From Hahellaceae bacterium (GTDB taxonomy: Bacteria; Pseudomonadota; Gammaproteobacteria; Pseudomonadales; Oleiphilaceae), in NCBI GenBank assembly GCA_016744695.1, contig JADGDV010000007.1:1-64000 (forward strand): a stretch of 64,000 nt of DNA. Direction: 5' to 3'. The notes under the pieces were generated by a model. That model did no database searches and had not been told where the DNA came from. It worked only from the letters and a program-made list of their open reading frames with translations. Numbering within the stretch: the first letter of the stretch is position 1; each line of letters starts with the position of its first letter. Position numbers and translations under genes: made by a program. This document shows positions 32,324 to 42,389 of the stretch, piece by piece.

Positions 32324-34275
32324 TTCGATCCCCCCTCAGAAGATTTTTTTTGTAATAGCTTATTGGCCACTCGTTGTTTATTCGAATACTGAACCATTGC
32401 TACATATTCATAGAGGTGTGCAAGACGTTGCTGTGCTGTTTCATGGTGAGCTATAAACTCAAGCTTTTTAACATTTAATACTTTAAGCACATGCTCTGTT
32501 AATGCTTTATCTTGTTGCTGGCGAACAACCCCTAATTCTTGTTTTTTAATTATAATTTTTTTCTTAAGGCTCGAAACTCGTTGTTTGAATGACTCTAAAC
32601 TCACCGGTCCTTTTGCGATTAAACCTTCAAATGTTTTGAGCCCTTCTTTATAACGTTCAACTTCTTTATCCAAAACCCCAAGCGTTTCCTGAGTTAATCG
32701 TAAATTTCTTTCGTATTGTTCACTTGCCTCCCACATAACGAGACCATTAAGTCGGGCTAGCCTTTGCTTCAAATCTGTATATTCTCTTGCGCTTATAAGG
32801 GATTTTATCTTTAAAAGATTTCGATCAAGCTCATTAACCGAGTCCATTCTACGTAAAGTATGGCCTGCAGCTACCGAGAACACGTTACGGGCTTGCTCTG
32901 CACTCTCCAGAGAGACTTTTAATTTACTGGCCTCATTTGAAATATTATTAATTCGTTGTGCTCTGCTGTTAGTGTTAGCTTTTTTTATACGTTGATAATA
33001 GCCGCTAATTCTCTGCTTTAGCATCTCATCATAGACAGATAAATTGTGTTCCCATAATGAAAGGTTATCATTAAGAAATGCCAATTCAATAGACTGCTTT
33101 GCTAGTTGATGAAGTTCATTATCAGACATAATATATTTAAGGTAAGCAACCTTAGGTGTGTTCGTTGCGATACTGTCAGATAAAAACCATTCAAGGTCAT
33201 CTAAGGCACTTTTGCCAAAGAATGCATTACGTGCACCATTCTTTAATACCGCAGCCATAATTTTATCAATATTTCGGGACTCTTTATCGAAGACTGAAAT
33301 GGCTTCAAGGTAGGATGAAATAGCTTTACTGCTATAACCTTCTTTATCATAGGCAAAAGGGATTGCTAAAAAGGCATCTGCAACGCCTGAGTTTATCAGT
33401 GGATATTTTTTTACTCGATACCAAGACTGGATTGCAGACCTGTAACGTTCTTGACTAGAGTTCGCTACGCCGTGCATATACAGCGCTTTTGAGGCAAGAT
33501 CACTATCAACTCTCACTTGGTTTAAAAAGCTAAGGGCCTTCTCATAATCTTCTGCTTGTATTGAAAGGTAGCCCGCAGCCAATAAGGTTTGATCTTTTAA
33601 TTCAGCCTGAGCGGCTGTTTTTTTGGTATTTAATGCATCTGCTACACGGAGTGATATTATGGCACGGGTTGGCTCACTATCAATTTCAGAATAGGCAATG
33701 CCTAAATTATAATAAGCATAAGAAGACCATGCGCCATCGCTCATCTTGCCAAGTATGGCTGCTGCTTTAGTATATTTCTCAAGCTTAATATAACTATTCG
33801 CCTGATAATAAAGTAACTCAGAGAGCATTGATTTATTGAGTTTGGGTTTTGCTTTATTAAACCAAGCTAAGGCCTTATTCCACTCACCTTGATTATAAGA
33901 CACTTTACCTAGTTGAAAATAAGCTATCGATTTGGTTTCTGGAGAGCCCTTACTTTGTAGTTGTTCGAAAAACTCAGACGCTTGCTTATTAAGTCCAAAC
34001 TCAGATAAGGCATAAGCATAATCAAGTGTTAACTGCTCATTAGTCTCGCTGGCATTATGTACGTCAGGACTATGTATAATCGCATCAAAATAATCCTCTT
34101 TATAGAGTTCAAAAAGCATCAAACCTTTAGCAATATGAGAGGGCAATGGATCTTTTGCTAAACAAATAGAGGGGGCAAGAATGGAGAAGCAAAGAAATGT
34201 AAAAATCCCCACTATTAAATGCCGAGTACAATAATATAGTGAATGCCTTATCATTAAACTAAGCCTTAATGCCAT
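32320..34275 (-). CDS. TPR protein with C-terminal coiled coil
   Basis: 651 aa, 'SIAYFQLGKVSYNQGEWNKALAWFNKAKP', 'SSYAYYNLGIAYSEI'; 4-nt overlap with next gene. Confidence 0.8.
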   Translation of the reverse strand: MALRLSLMIRHSLYYCTRHLIVGIFTFLCFSILAPSICLAKDPLPSHIAKGLMLFELYKEDYFDAIIHSPDVHNASETNEQLTLDYAYALSEFGLNKQASEFFEQLQSKGSPETKSIAYFQLGKVSYNQGEWNKALAWFNKAKPKLNKSMLSELLYYQANSYIKLEKYTKAAAILGKMSDGAWSSYAYYNLGIAYSEIDSEPTRAIISLRVADALNTKKTAAQAELKDQTLLAAGYLSIQAEDYEKALSFLNQVRVDSDLASKALYMHGVANSSQERYRSAIQSWYRVKKYPLINSGVADAFLAIPFAYDKEGYSSKAISSYLEAISVFDKESRNIDKIMAAVLKNGARNAFFGKSALDDLEWFLSDSIATNTPKVAYLKYIMSDNELHQLAKQSIELAFLNDNLSLWEHNLSVYDEMLKQRISGYYQRIKKANTNSRAQRINNISNEASKLKVSLESAEQARNVFSVAAGHTLRRMDSVNELDRNLLKIKSLISAREYTDLKQRLARLNGLVMWEASEQYERNLRLTQETLGVLDKEVERYKEGLKTFEGLIAKGPVSLESFKQRVSSLKKKIIIKKQELGVVRQQQDKALTEHVLKVLNVKKLEFIAHHETAQQRLAHLYEYVAMVQYSNKQRVANKLLQKKSSEGGSK

Positions 34276-34844
34276 TCTGTAAACTTGAACTCAGGTTCAA
34301 TTTTTTGGGAATCTGACAAGCTGATTTCTATAAACTTTGAACGATTAGATTTTTCAAAATTAAAGTTTTTTTCCTTACGAAAATAATGATCATTAGCGCC
34401 CTGTCCGTTAAAAACAGCCGTCAGTTTATGTGGCCCTGATGATATATTCCCCATATAAAGGCGTTGTATACCGCCCTGTTCTAACGCTTTAATCTCTACT
34501 CCGGAATATAAATACGTAGTCGCTATTTTTCCATCAATTTTAATCTCTATTGAATCAAGTAAAAACTTACTTTTTGTTTTCAATGATAGAAATAGAGCCA
34601 CTTGAGTGTCCGCGGGGTAAAGTAATTCTTCTTCTAATTTAAATAGCGCTCTATTTAAATTAACAACCTCGGATTTTAACTTCTGAGCTGAAGCCTGAAT
34701 GGATTGATCTGCAGCCAGACTATCAACTGAAAAACCTATTGATAATGCAGCTATTATTGTTAATAAAAGCGCCCTCAACCGATAACCAAAACCGTTATTA
34801 AAACTAGTAAAATAAGTTTGTTTTAAGTTGTACTGCAATATCAT
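34266..34844 (-). CDS. Exported hypothetical protein, first gene of the ExbB/TPR block
   Basis: 192 aa with signal peptide; overlaps downstream TPR gene by 10 nt. Confidence 0.65.
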   Translation of the reverse strand: MILQYNLKQTYFTSFNNGFGYRLRALLLTIIAALSIGFSVDSLAADQSIQASAQKLKSEVVNLNRALFKLEEELLYPADTQVALFLSLKTKSKFLLDSIEIKIDGKIATTYLYSGVEIKALEQGGIQRLYMGNISSGPHKLTAVFNGQGANDHYFRKEKNFNFEKSNRSKFIEISLSDSQKIEPEFKFTEWH

Positions 34845-35067
34845 TCACTCATACTCTTTTTATTTTAAATAATGGTACAAACTGTTACAAATGCGAGATT
34901 GCGCAAATACTACCACCATTAGAAGATTTAATGACGTTATGTATTTCACCAATTTAATAAATAATTAAATTATTGTAGAAATAATTAGATTTTATTATTT
35001 TTTAAAGAGGTAAAAGTATCTATGCAGTAATAATGGGAGAGTATATTTTAAAAAATGTCCGAGGTTT

Positions 35068-35097
35068 ACCGGCGAAATAAAACTTCACCGGTTTTTT
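35068..35097 (+). terminator. Orphan plus-strand intrinsic terminator
   Basis: ACCGGcGAA ataaaac TTCaCCGGT followed by TTTTT; both flanking genes are on the minus strand. Confidence 0.6.
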
Positions 35098-35122
35098 CCT
35101 TTTAATAAATTCACATTACAGG

Positions 35123-36301
35123 CTACTTAGTAAGCTCTTTCATTCCCTTCTCAAGGCCCTGTATTGTTAAAGGGTACATCTTATCTTGCAATATCTGTTT
35201 GGTAATACCGAGCGAACCACCATTACCCCAGTAAGATTCAGGCATAGGGTTTAGCCATATAACCTTATCGAAGTGCTCTGTAACTCTCTGCATCCAAACT
35301 GCACCGGCCTCATCATTCCAGTGTTCAATACTGCCCCCTGGCTGGGTAATTTCATAAGGTGCCATTGAAGCATCACCAACAAAAATAACCTTATAGTCAG
35401 AAGTATATTTATGTATTAGATCCCATGTTTGGGTAGTTTCACTCACCCGGCGCACATTATTTTTCCATATGCTTTCGTATATAAAATTATGAAAATAGAA
35501 ATACTCAAGATGCTTAAATTCAGTTTTACAAGCAGAAAAAAGCTCTTCACAAACACGTACATGAGGGTCCATTGACCCACCTATATCTAAAAACAACAAT
35601 ACTTTTACCGTATTGTGCCGCTCAGGAACCATTTTAATATCAAGATACCCTGCATTACGAGCCGTTGACCGAATAGTATCATCTAAGTCGAGCTCTTCTG
35701 CAGCACCCTGTCGAGCAAATTTACGCAGTCGACGTAAGGCCATTTTAATATTTCTTATTCCAATGGTTACGCTGTCATCAAGGTCTTTATAACCTCTTTT
35801 TTCCCACACCTTAATTGCACGACCGTGTCGTGACTTATTTTGACCTATACTAAACCCTTCAGGGTTGTAACCATTAGCACCAAATGGCGATGTGCCACCC
35901 GTGCCAATCATTTTGTTACCACCTTGGTGTTTTTTCTTTTGCTCTTCAAGCCTTTCTTTAAACGCTTTAATAAGTTCTTCTAAGCCACCCATTCCTTCAA
36001 TAGCGGCTTTCTCTTCTTCTGTAAGCTGTTTTTCGAACTCTGCTCTTAGCCATTCATCAGGTATAGCCTGGGTTAAAAGATCATCAAGGTTTTCAATACC
36101 TTTGAAATAGCTGGCAAACGCACGGTCAAACTTATCAAAATGGCGCTCATCTTTTACCAAGCAAAGACGACTCAAAAAATAGAAGTCATCCAAATTTGCA
36201 AAAGCCAAATGTTCTTTAAGCGCCTCAAGAAGATCTAGAAACTCCCTGAGTGTTGCAGGCACCTTGGCTTTCCGAACTTCTAGAAAAAAAGATATCAACA
36301 T
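35123..36301 (-). CDS. VWA domain-containing CoxE-like protein
   Basis: 'KVLLFLDIGGSMDPHVRVCEELFSACKTEFKHLEYFYFHNFIYE'. Confidence 0.87.
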   Translation of the reverse strand: MLISFFLEVRKAKVPATLREFLDLLEALKEHLAFANLDDFYFLSRLCLVKDERHFDKFDRAFASYFKGIENLDDLLTQAIPDEWLRAEFEKQLTEEEKAAIEGMGGLEELIKAFKERLEEQKKKHQGGNKMIGTGGTSPFGANGYNPEGFSIGQNKSRHGRAIKVWEKRGYKDLDDSVTIGIRNIKMALRRLRKFARQGAAEELDLDDTIRSTARNAGYLDIKMVPERHNTVKVLLFLDIGGSMDPHVRVCEELFSACKTEFKHLEYFYFHNFIYESIWKNNVRRVSETTQTWDLIHKYTSDYKVIFVGDASMAPYEITQPGGSIEHWNDEAGAVWMQRVTEHFDKVIWLNPMPESYWGNGGSLGITKQILQDKMYPLTIQGLEKGMKELTK

Positions 36302-36317
36302 TGAATAGTCCTAAAAC

Positions 36318-37160
36318 TTAGCCTTTACGACGGCTCATAAATGCCAAGCGTTGTAGTAGGTGAACATCTTGCTCATTTTTCACTAAGGCCCCATACAGTG
36401 GAGGGATAGCCTGAGCTGGGTCATGCTCTTGCAATAATGAATTTCCTAACTCATCAGCCATCAATAACTTTAACCAATCAATTAGCTCAGATGTAGACGG
36501 CTTCTTTTTCAAACCTGGCACTTTTCGAACATCAAAAAAGATATCAAGCGCTTCTTTCACCAAGTCTTTCTTAATGTCAGGAAAATGAACATCCACAATC
36601 TGGTTCATGGTTTCAGCATCAGGAAAGCTAATATAATGGAAGAAACAACGACGCAAGAATGCATCTGGCAATTCCTTCTCGTTATTACTGGTAATAATAA
36701 CAATCGGACGCTTTGTTGCTTTTACGATTTGCTGAGTTTCATAAACAAAGAACTCCATTTTATCGAGCTCTTGTAACAGATCATTTGGAAACTCTATATC
36801 AGCTTTGTCAATTTCATCAATCAATAAAATTACACGCTCATCCGCTTCAAAAGCTTCCCAAAGCTTCCCTTTTACAATGTAATTCGATATATCTTCAACC
36901 CGACTATCGCCCAACTGAGAATCTCTCAATCGTGAAACTGCGTCATACTCATAAAGCCCCTGCTGCGCCTTACTAGTAGATTTTATGTGCCAGGGAATGA
37001 GCCTTGCATCGAGAGATTTAGCTAATTCTTCAGCCAGCATCGTTTTACCAGTACCCGGCTCACCTTTAATAAGCAGTGGACGTTGTAGCACGATAGCGGC
37101 GTTAACGGCCATCTGTAAGTCTTCTGTTGCAACGTATTGATCGGTACCTGTAAATTTCAT
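36318..37160 (-). CDS. MoxR-type AAA ATPase
   Basis: 'LLIKGEPGTGKTMLAEELAKSL', 'LLIDEIDKADIEFPNDLLQELDKMEF'. Start moved to ATG at 37160 (MKFTGTDQYVA) with AAAGG upstream. Confidence 0.88.
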   Translation of the reverse strand: MKFTGTDQYVATEDLQMAVNAAIVLQRPLLIKGEPGTGKTMLAEELAKSLDARLIPWHIKSTSKAQQGLYEYDAVSRLRDSQLGDSRVEDISNYIVKGKLWEAFEADERVILLIDEIDKADIEFPNDLLQELDKMEFFVYETQQIVKATKRPIVIITSNNEKELPDAFLRRCFFHYISFPDAETMNQIVDVHFPDIKKDLVKEALDIFFDVRKVPGLKKKPSTSELIDWLKLLMADELGNSLLQEHDPAQAIPPLYGALVKNEQDVHLLQRLAFMSRRKG

Positions 37161-37346
37161 GCAATGACCTTTAATAAAATTAGAACAATATTCTAGTAAG
37201 AGTATATTATTTAAAATTCTTGAGAACAATTGCGTTTAAACATTTTTTTACCAAATTAATTATACTTTGAACTACACTAGCATTAGTTCTGCCTGTATAG
37301 CCTTAAACAAAGGCATCATATTGTCCTAAATGGAGATTTAACCCGA

Positions 37347-38321
37347 ATGGCTCGTATATACAATGACAACACCTTATCAATAGGTAATACACCGCTCGTA
37401 AAGTTAAACCGGATTGTCACTGGAAGTGGCAGTGGTAATGTTTTCGTTAAAACCGAAGGTAGAAATCCTGGCTATTCAGTTAAATGTCGTATCGGCGCGA
37501 GCATGGTATGGGATGCAGAGCAATCAGGAAAACTTAAACCGGGCATGACCCTAGTTGAAGCAACCAGTGGCAATACAGGTATAGCACTCGCATTTGTTGC
37601 CGCTTCCAGAGGCTATAATCTTATACTGACCATGCCTTCTTCGATGAGCCTTGAACGTAGAAAGATACCAAAAGCACTAGGTGCAGAAGTCATTCTTACC
37701 GAACCCGCAAAAGGTATGAACGGCGCTATAGCAAAAGCTAACGAAGTCGTTGCAAGTAACCCCGACACGCATTTAATGCTTAAACAATTTGAAAACCCTG
37801 CCAACCCTAAGATACATGAAGAAACCACAGGTCCTGAAATTTGGAATGATACTGATGGTGAGATTGATATTCTTATTGCAGGCGTTGGAACTGGTGGAAC
37901 AATCAGCGGAATTTCACGTTATATTAAAAATACTAAAGGCAAGCAAATCACTTCAATTGCTGTGGAGCCTGAAACATCACCCGTTATCACTCAAACAATG
38001 AATAATGAAGCATTAACACCCTCACCTCATAAAATCCAAGGTATTGGTGCAGGCTTTATTCCTGCTAACTTAGATTTAGATATGGTTGATGCCACTGAAC
38101 TGGTTAGCAATGAGGATGCAATAGCATACGCTCACAAACTAATGAAAGAAGAAGGTATTTTAGCCGGTATTTCTGGAGGAGCCGCTGTCGCTGCAGCCTG
38201 TAGAGTCGCTGGACGTCACCCTGACAAGAATATCGTTGTTATCCTACCTGACTCGGCAGAACGTTATTTATCAAGCCCTCTATTTGAAGGCGCTTTCACA
38301 GATAACGAAACTGTTCAATAA
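37347..38321 (+). CDS. cysM: Cysteine synthase B
   Basis: '[11 protein letters not shown]', '[22 protein letters not shown]', '[16 protein letters not shown]', '[10 protein letters not shown]'. Confidence 0.92.
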   Translation: MARIYNDNTLSIGNTPLVKLNRIVTGSGSGNVFVKTEGRNPGYSVKCRIGASMVWDAEQSGKLKPGMTLVEATSGNTGIALAFVAASRGYNLILTMPSSMSLERRKIPKALGAEVILTEPAKGMNGAIAKANEVVASNPDTHLMLKQFENPANPKIHEETTGPEIWNDTDGEIDILIAGVGTGGTISGISRYIKNTKGKQITSIAVEPETSPVITQTMNNEALTPSPHKIQGIGAGFIPANLDLDMVDATELVSNEDAIAYAHKLMKEEGILAGISGGAAVAAACRVAGRHPDKNIVVILPDSAERYLSSPLFEGAFTDNETVQ

Positions 38322-38331
38322 ATCACTAACG

Positions 38332-38363
38332 TTGCCATTCTGCGAATTAATCACAGAATGGCA
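38332..38363. terminator. Hairpin between convergent cysM and VWA gene
   Basis: ttgccattctg cgaattaatca cagaatggcaa. Confidence 0.65.
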
Positions 38364-38378
38364 ATGAGCACAGAGCCG

Positions 38379-40790
38379 CTACCCTTTACCTTTATCCTCG
38401 TCATCATCAGTTGACGACAAATCATCAGTATCCGCTATATCAAAGTCTTCAAGGTTAAACTCATCTAAAGGGTCATCTTCGTCCTCGGCTTCATTCTGAG
38501 CCAAAATATCATCAACTAGTTCATCGGCTGTTTTTCCGTCAGGCAACTCATTACCGCTATCGCTGGACTCTATCTGCTCAGGCTCATCCAAATCTTCCAC
38601 TAAAGGCGGCTCTTCTTCATCAGCCACATCAAATTCAAGTTCGTCTAGCTGATCAAGTTCTGGCTCCGGTTCTGGTTCTGGTTCCGGTTCTGGTTCTGGT
38701 TCCGGTTCTGGTTCTGGTTCTGGTTCCGGTTCCGGTTCCGGTTCCGGTTCTGGCTCTGGCTCTGGCTCTGGCTCTGGCACTACCAGTTCGTCATCATCGT
38801 CTACAAAATCAAGTTCATCACCTAATATATCTTCTTCACTTTCTTTAATAACTTCTGGCTCATCTATAACCTCATCTTCTACCGATTCTTTTTCTAGATC
38901 CTCAGCAACTTTAGGTTCCGCCTTATTTTTACGGCGTTTAATAAACCAAACAGCTAAACCCACCACTAAAGCTATCACTAAAGATGCAGCGCCAGCGATA
39001 ATTCCGTAGAGCATCGTCTTAGACATTCCTTCCTCTGGCGCTTCTGGTGTAATAGTATTTTGCTCAAGTGTTTCTGGTATTTGAATCGAAGGAATTACCG
39101 TTGACTCCTCACCTTCCTCAGCGCTATTCAGTGGTTTTACAGCCGGCTCAGGATCCTTAACGCTTTCAACTACCTCTTCTGGCTCTGCCTCAGATATTGA
39201 TACATATTGATTTGTATCGGTTATGTCTCTTGGGAATTTAGCCTCAAACGATTTCGGAGCAAACTTAAATGGCTTTCCTTCTGCATTGATGCCTTTTACT
39301 TTTAATGCAACCTTATAAGCACCATCACCCTTCGTATTTTCTATAGGTAACTCCCAACGCTGCGACTCCCCTATAAAAGGAATCGTTCTAATAATACTTG
39401 AACCATCAGGCGCTTTTATTTTTGCAACTATAGAAGATTTTTCAAGATCAATATTTTTACTTCTTGGTGAAATGACAACCGTATATTTAGTTTCTTCGTT
39501 ATAGCCTGTCGCTGCTAGCTCTATATCAAAAGGGGATCTAAGATTTATAATCTGGCGCTGCTTTCTTTTGAACGTTTTTCCATCAACTAATACATTAACT
39601 TCATATTGACCCACTTTATGAAGTTTACGGATTCCATCGCGGAAATAACCATCCTCAGGCGGGTTATCCGAATCTGAAATAGTTTTTGTTCCTGATTTTT
39701 TATCTTCATTAATGAGGTTAAGTTTTACATCTAACAGAGACAAAAACTCTTTACTGGTTACAAGGACACCATCTTCTGTAAAGCTAACCTCTACTTTCAG
39801 ATGGTCTCCTGCGTAGAAGTTGGAAGGTAAGGGCAAAACACGCATACTTAGGTTACTAACCACTGTAACCCTACTATCAGGCTCAAGCTCTGCATCAATT
39901 CGCCATTCACCTTCTAAGGGCTGTTTTACTGTAATTAGGTCGTAGCCTTTGTCTCGGTACCAGCGCACAAACTCTGAATGCTGCTCAAACCCTTGTTTTG
40001 AATCATCAGGCCCAACCAAAATTGTTGCCTTACTTCCTTTTTGCCTAAAAATAAGTGCTGTAAATTCCTCAATACTTGAATCAACATCAAAGCGGTTCCC
40101 TTCCAGTGGAACCTCTTCCGCAGGCACTGCCTGATTAAAAGCTTGTAAGAATATCTTAGTGAGTTCTTCTGATGTTTCAGCGACCGCTGCATTGCCCCCG
40201 GTATTAACCGCCATTTTTTCTAGCAAAGGTATATCGGCATTTTGAGATAATGCAATGGTATGAATTTTAGCGCCACTTTGCTCAAACTTTTTTACGATTT
40301 CATTAAGAATTCGATCTCTTTCTGTGGCATTTTTTGAAGGGTCTCTATCGATATCAACCATTCCATCCGTTAATAGAATGAAATGCGTATTGTTAAATGA
40401 CTTGCCTGCAGTAATATCGTCACTGGCTTTCTGAAGTGCACTGCCAATATTGGTGTAAAGTGCAACGGAATTTATTTCCTTAGCTTTAGACTTTGCACTT
40501 TTTCTCCATTTATCATCCACTTTTTCGTGCTTAACAAGCATGTTTACATACTGACCAAATGTCCAAATACCGGCCTTACTTCCATCAGGTATTATTTCCG
40601 TTAAAAGGTTAACCGCTGGAATTCGCAAGTTATTTGGGTCATTTTTCTTCATGCTGCCAGAAATATCGATTAATACCCTAACATCCCCCTGAGTTTCAGA
40701 AACACTTTCAGGTTTGGCGGCATTAGCCGATGATAAGAGAATACTGACATTCAAGACAGCAATAAGAGCAAAGCGAAAAAAGGAGGTCAT
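38379..40790 (-). CDS. VWA-domain membrane protein, TIGR03503-like, with long Pro-Glu repeat tail
   Basis: '[27 protein letters not shown]' VWA/MIDAS; '[34 protein letters not shown]'; TM; (PE)~20 cytoplasmic repeat. Confidence 0.82.
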   Translation of the reverse strand: MTSFFRFALIAVLNVSILLSSANAAKPESVSETQGDVRVLIDISGSMKKNDPNNLRIPAVNLLTEIIPDGSKAGIWTFGQYVNMLVKHEKVDDKWRKSAKSKAKEINSVALYTNIGSALQKASDDITAGKSFNNTHFILLTDGMVDIDRDPSKNATERDRILNEIVKKFEQSGAKIHTIALSQNADIPLLEKMAVNTGGNAAVAETSEELTKIFLQAFNQAVPAEEVPLEGNRFDVDSSIEEFTALIFRQKGSKATILVGPDDSKQGFEQHSEFVRWYRDKGYDLITVKQPLEGEWRIDAELEPDSRVTVVSNLSMRVLPLPSNFYAGDHLKVEVSFTEDGVLVTSKEFLSLLDVKLNLINEDKKSGTKTISDSDNPPEDGYFRDGIRKLHKVGQYEVNVLVDGKTFKRKQRQIINLRSPFDIELAATGYNEETKYTVVISPRSKNIDLEKSSIVAKIKAPDGSSIIRTIPFIGESQRWELPIENTKGDGAYKVALKVKGINAEGKPFKFAPKSFEAKFPRDITDTNQYVSISEAEPEEVVESVKDPEPAVKPLNSAEEGEESTVIPSIQIPETLEQNTITPEAPEEGMSKTMLYGIIAGAASLVIALVVGLAVWFIKRRKNKAEPKVAEDLEKESVEDEVIDEPEVIKESEEDILGDELDFVDDDDELVVPEPEPEPEPEPEPEPEPEPEPEPEPEPEPEPEPEPEPEPELDQLDELEFDVADEEEPPLVEDLDEPEQIESSDSGNELPDGKTADELVDDILAQNEAEDEDDPLDEFNLEDFDIADTDDLSSTDDDEDKGKG
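38660..38778 (-). repeat. Hexanucleotide tandem array (GGTTCT/GGTTCC/GGCTCT) encoding the (PE)n tract
   Basis: About 20 consecutive 6-bp units inside the VWA gene. Confidence 0.95.
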
Positions 40791-40944
40791 GAGGAGCCTG
40801 CTATAAAATAAAATTAGGTATTACTAAATATTTATAGCAGATTTAACAATAAGAACAACGTGACTTTAAAAGAATTTTATGAGATTAATGACTTTAGTTG
40901 TTGTAATTTAAGAGTATATTCAACTACAGACTTAAAATAACTGA

Positions 40945-41190
40945 TCACTCACTTTCTTCCTTTATTAGTGAAAACCGCGGTTTAACACTGCCTTCATGCT
41001 CAACCTCCTCAATAAACATAGCTAAAGGTCTAACCCATAAAGCACCTTCACCATATAACGGACGATAGACCACAAGGTTTTCAGACGTTTCACTATGAGT
41101 GGCAGTGCCATACACCTGATATAAGCCACCCTTAAAATGCTGGTATTTACCTGGTGTTAATTGACCTTCGGGGTATTTTGAAATATCCAT
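40945..41190 (-). CDS. DUF1653 family protein
   Basis: 'LTPGKYQHFKGGLYQVYGTATHSETSENLVVYRPLYGEGALWVRPLAMFIEEV'. Confidence 0.88.
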   Translation of the reverse strand: MDISKYPEGQLTPGKYQHFKGGLYQVYGTATHSETSENLVVYRPLYGEGALWVRPLAMFIEEVEHEGSVKPRFSLIKEESE

Positions 41191-41220
41191 CTATTTTATA
41201 ACCTATTCATCAAATTAACT

Positions 41221-41276
41221 GCAGGGTGTGCCGCGCGCACCGTTTTCAAAAATTTGGTGCGCACAGCACACCCTAC
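41221..41276. repeat. REP-like inverted repeat pair
   Basis: gcagggtgtgccgcgcgcacc ... ggtgcgcacagcacaccctac, 18/21 complementary. Confidence 0.85.
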
Positions 41277-41281
41277 AAGGT

Positions 41282-41626
41282 TTAATTCTCCTGCAAGTGC
41301 AGCAGTTTGCGTATCACATATTCCAGCGTTAAAAGCGCTGTTAGAAGGGTAAGAGCTCCAAGTAAGTGCAAGCCCGCTTTAACAGCTAGCTGAGTATGAC
41401 CCATGATCCATTCATACCCTCCCACTAAATAAGCGGGAGCAAACCATTTTTGTTCAATACCAATATCAACCGGTGTTAGCAATAAAACAATAACCACTAA
41501 ACGCAGAATCTTAGTGGTATCTTTGAATGGAATAGAATGCGTCATCCTCCAAAAAACAAGAATAATTCCTAAGGCCGAAAGTAGGTATATCCCCCATGCG
41601 GCAAAGTAACTCTGGCTAAGTATCAC
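41282..41626 (-). CDS. Small integral membrane protein
   Basis: 114 aa, 3 predicted TM segments; 4-nt overlap with ycgN-like gene. Confidence 0.7.
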   Translation of the reverse strand: MILSQSYFAAWGIYLLSALGIILVFWRMTHSIPFKDTTKILRLVVIVLLLTPVDIGIEQKWFAPAYLVGGYEWIMGHTQLAVKAGLHLLGALTLLTALLTLEYVIRKLLHLQEN

Positions 41627-42078
41627 AGATTAATAACCCCTTCAATAATATGATCTTCCCACTCTGTTTCGGGCACATCATTTTCACTAATCACTTTATT
41701 TCTAACTGAACAGTTTGCTTTATGAACGGCATCTGATTCACCGGACACCAGTGGATGCCACTCAGGAAGAGACTTGCCTTCAAGAAGAAGGCGATAGGCG
41801 CAGCTGGAAGGCAGCCAACTAAATTCATCAAGTCGTTGTAGACTTAATGATATACAACTTTCCACCTTTTCTAACCTGCTTTCATAAGACTTACAACGGC
41901 AACTATGCTGATCAAGATATTGACATGCGATGTCCGTGTAATATAAATCACCCGTATCTTCATCTTCTAGCTTTTGTAAACAGCATTTTCCGCAACCATC
42001 ACACAGTTGCTCCCACTCGTCTTTCGACATTTCAGGAAGTGATTTTACCAGCCAGAAAGGAGAAACCTGTGCAATCAT
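41623..42078 (-). CDS. YcgN family (UPF0260) cysteine cluster protein
   Basis: 'EWEQLCDGCGKCCLQKLEDEDTGDLYYTDIACQYLD'. Confidence 0.92.
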   Translation of the reverse strand: MIAQVSPFWLVKSLPEMSKDEWEQLCDGCGKCCLQKLEDEDTGDLYYTDIACQYLDQHSCRCKSYESRLEKVESCISLSLQRLDEFSWLPSSCAYRLLLEGKSLPEWHPLVSGESDAVHKANCSVRNKVISENDVPETEWEDHIIEGVINL

Positions 42079-42083
42079 AAGTA

Positions 42084-42389
42084 TTAGTCTTCAACGTCTT
42101 TTAATTTTTTATTAAATTCAACTAAACCCGGCAAGTAGTTTTCTTCTACTGGAGGCATTTGTAAGAAATAGCCTTTATCTGATATATCAAAAAGGACTTT
42201 CTTTGCCTCTGCTCGTGCTAATTTTTTATCTTCGGTTAAAAGCATGTCAGTCACATGCATAGGTGAACCAAAGAAACCTAAAAGTTCTTCCGGGATGACT
42301 TTAATACCTTTAGCTTTTTCAATATAGACATACATTTCAGCCTTTTTTGAACTTTTATAGATTGAACAAATTAATCGATTACTACTCAT
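42084..42389 (-). CDS. YcgL domain protein
   Basis: 'ICSIYKSSKKAEMYVYIEKAKGIKVIPEELLGFFG'. Confidence 0.9.
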   Translation of the reverse strand: MSSNRLICSIYKSSKKAEMYVYIEKAKGIKVIPEELLGFFGSPMHVTDMLLTEDKKLARAEAKKVLFDISDKGYFLQMPPVEENYLPGLVEFNKKLKDVED

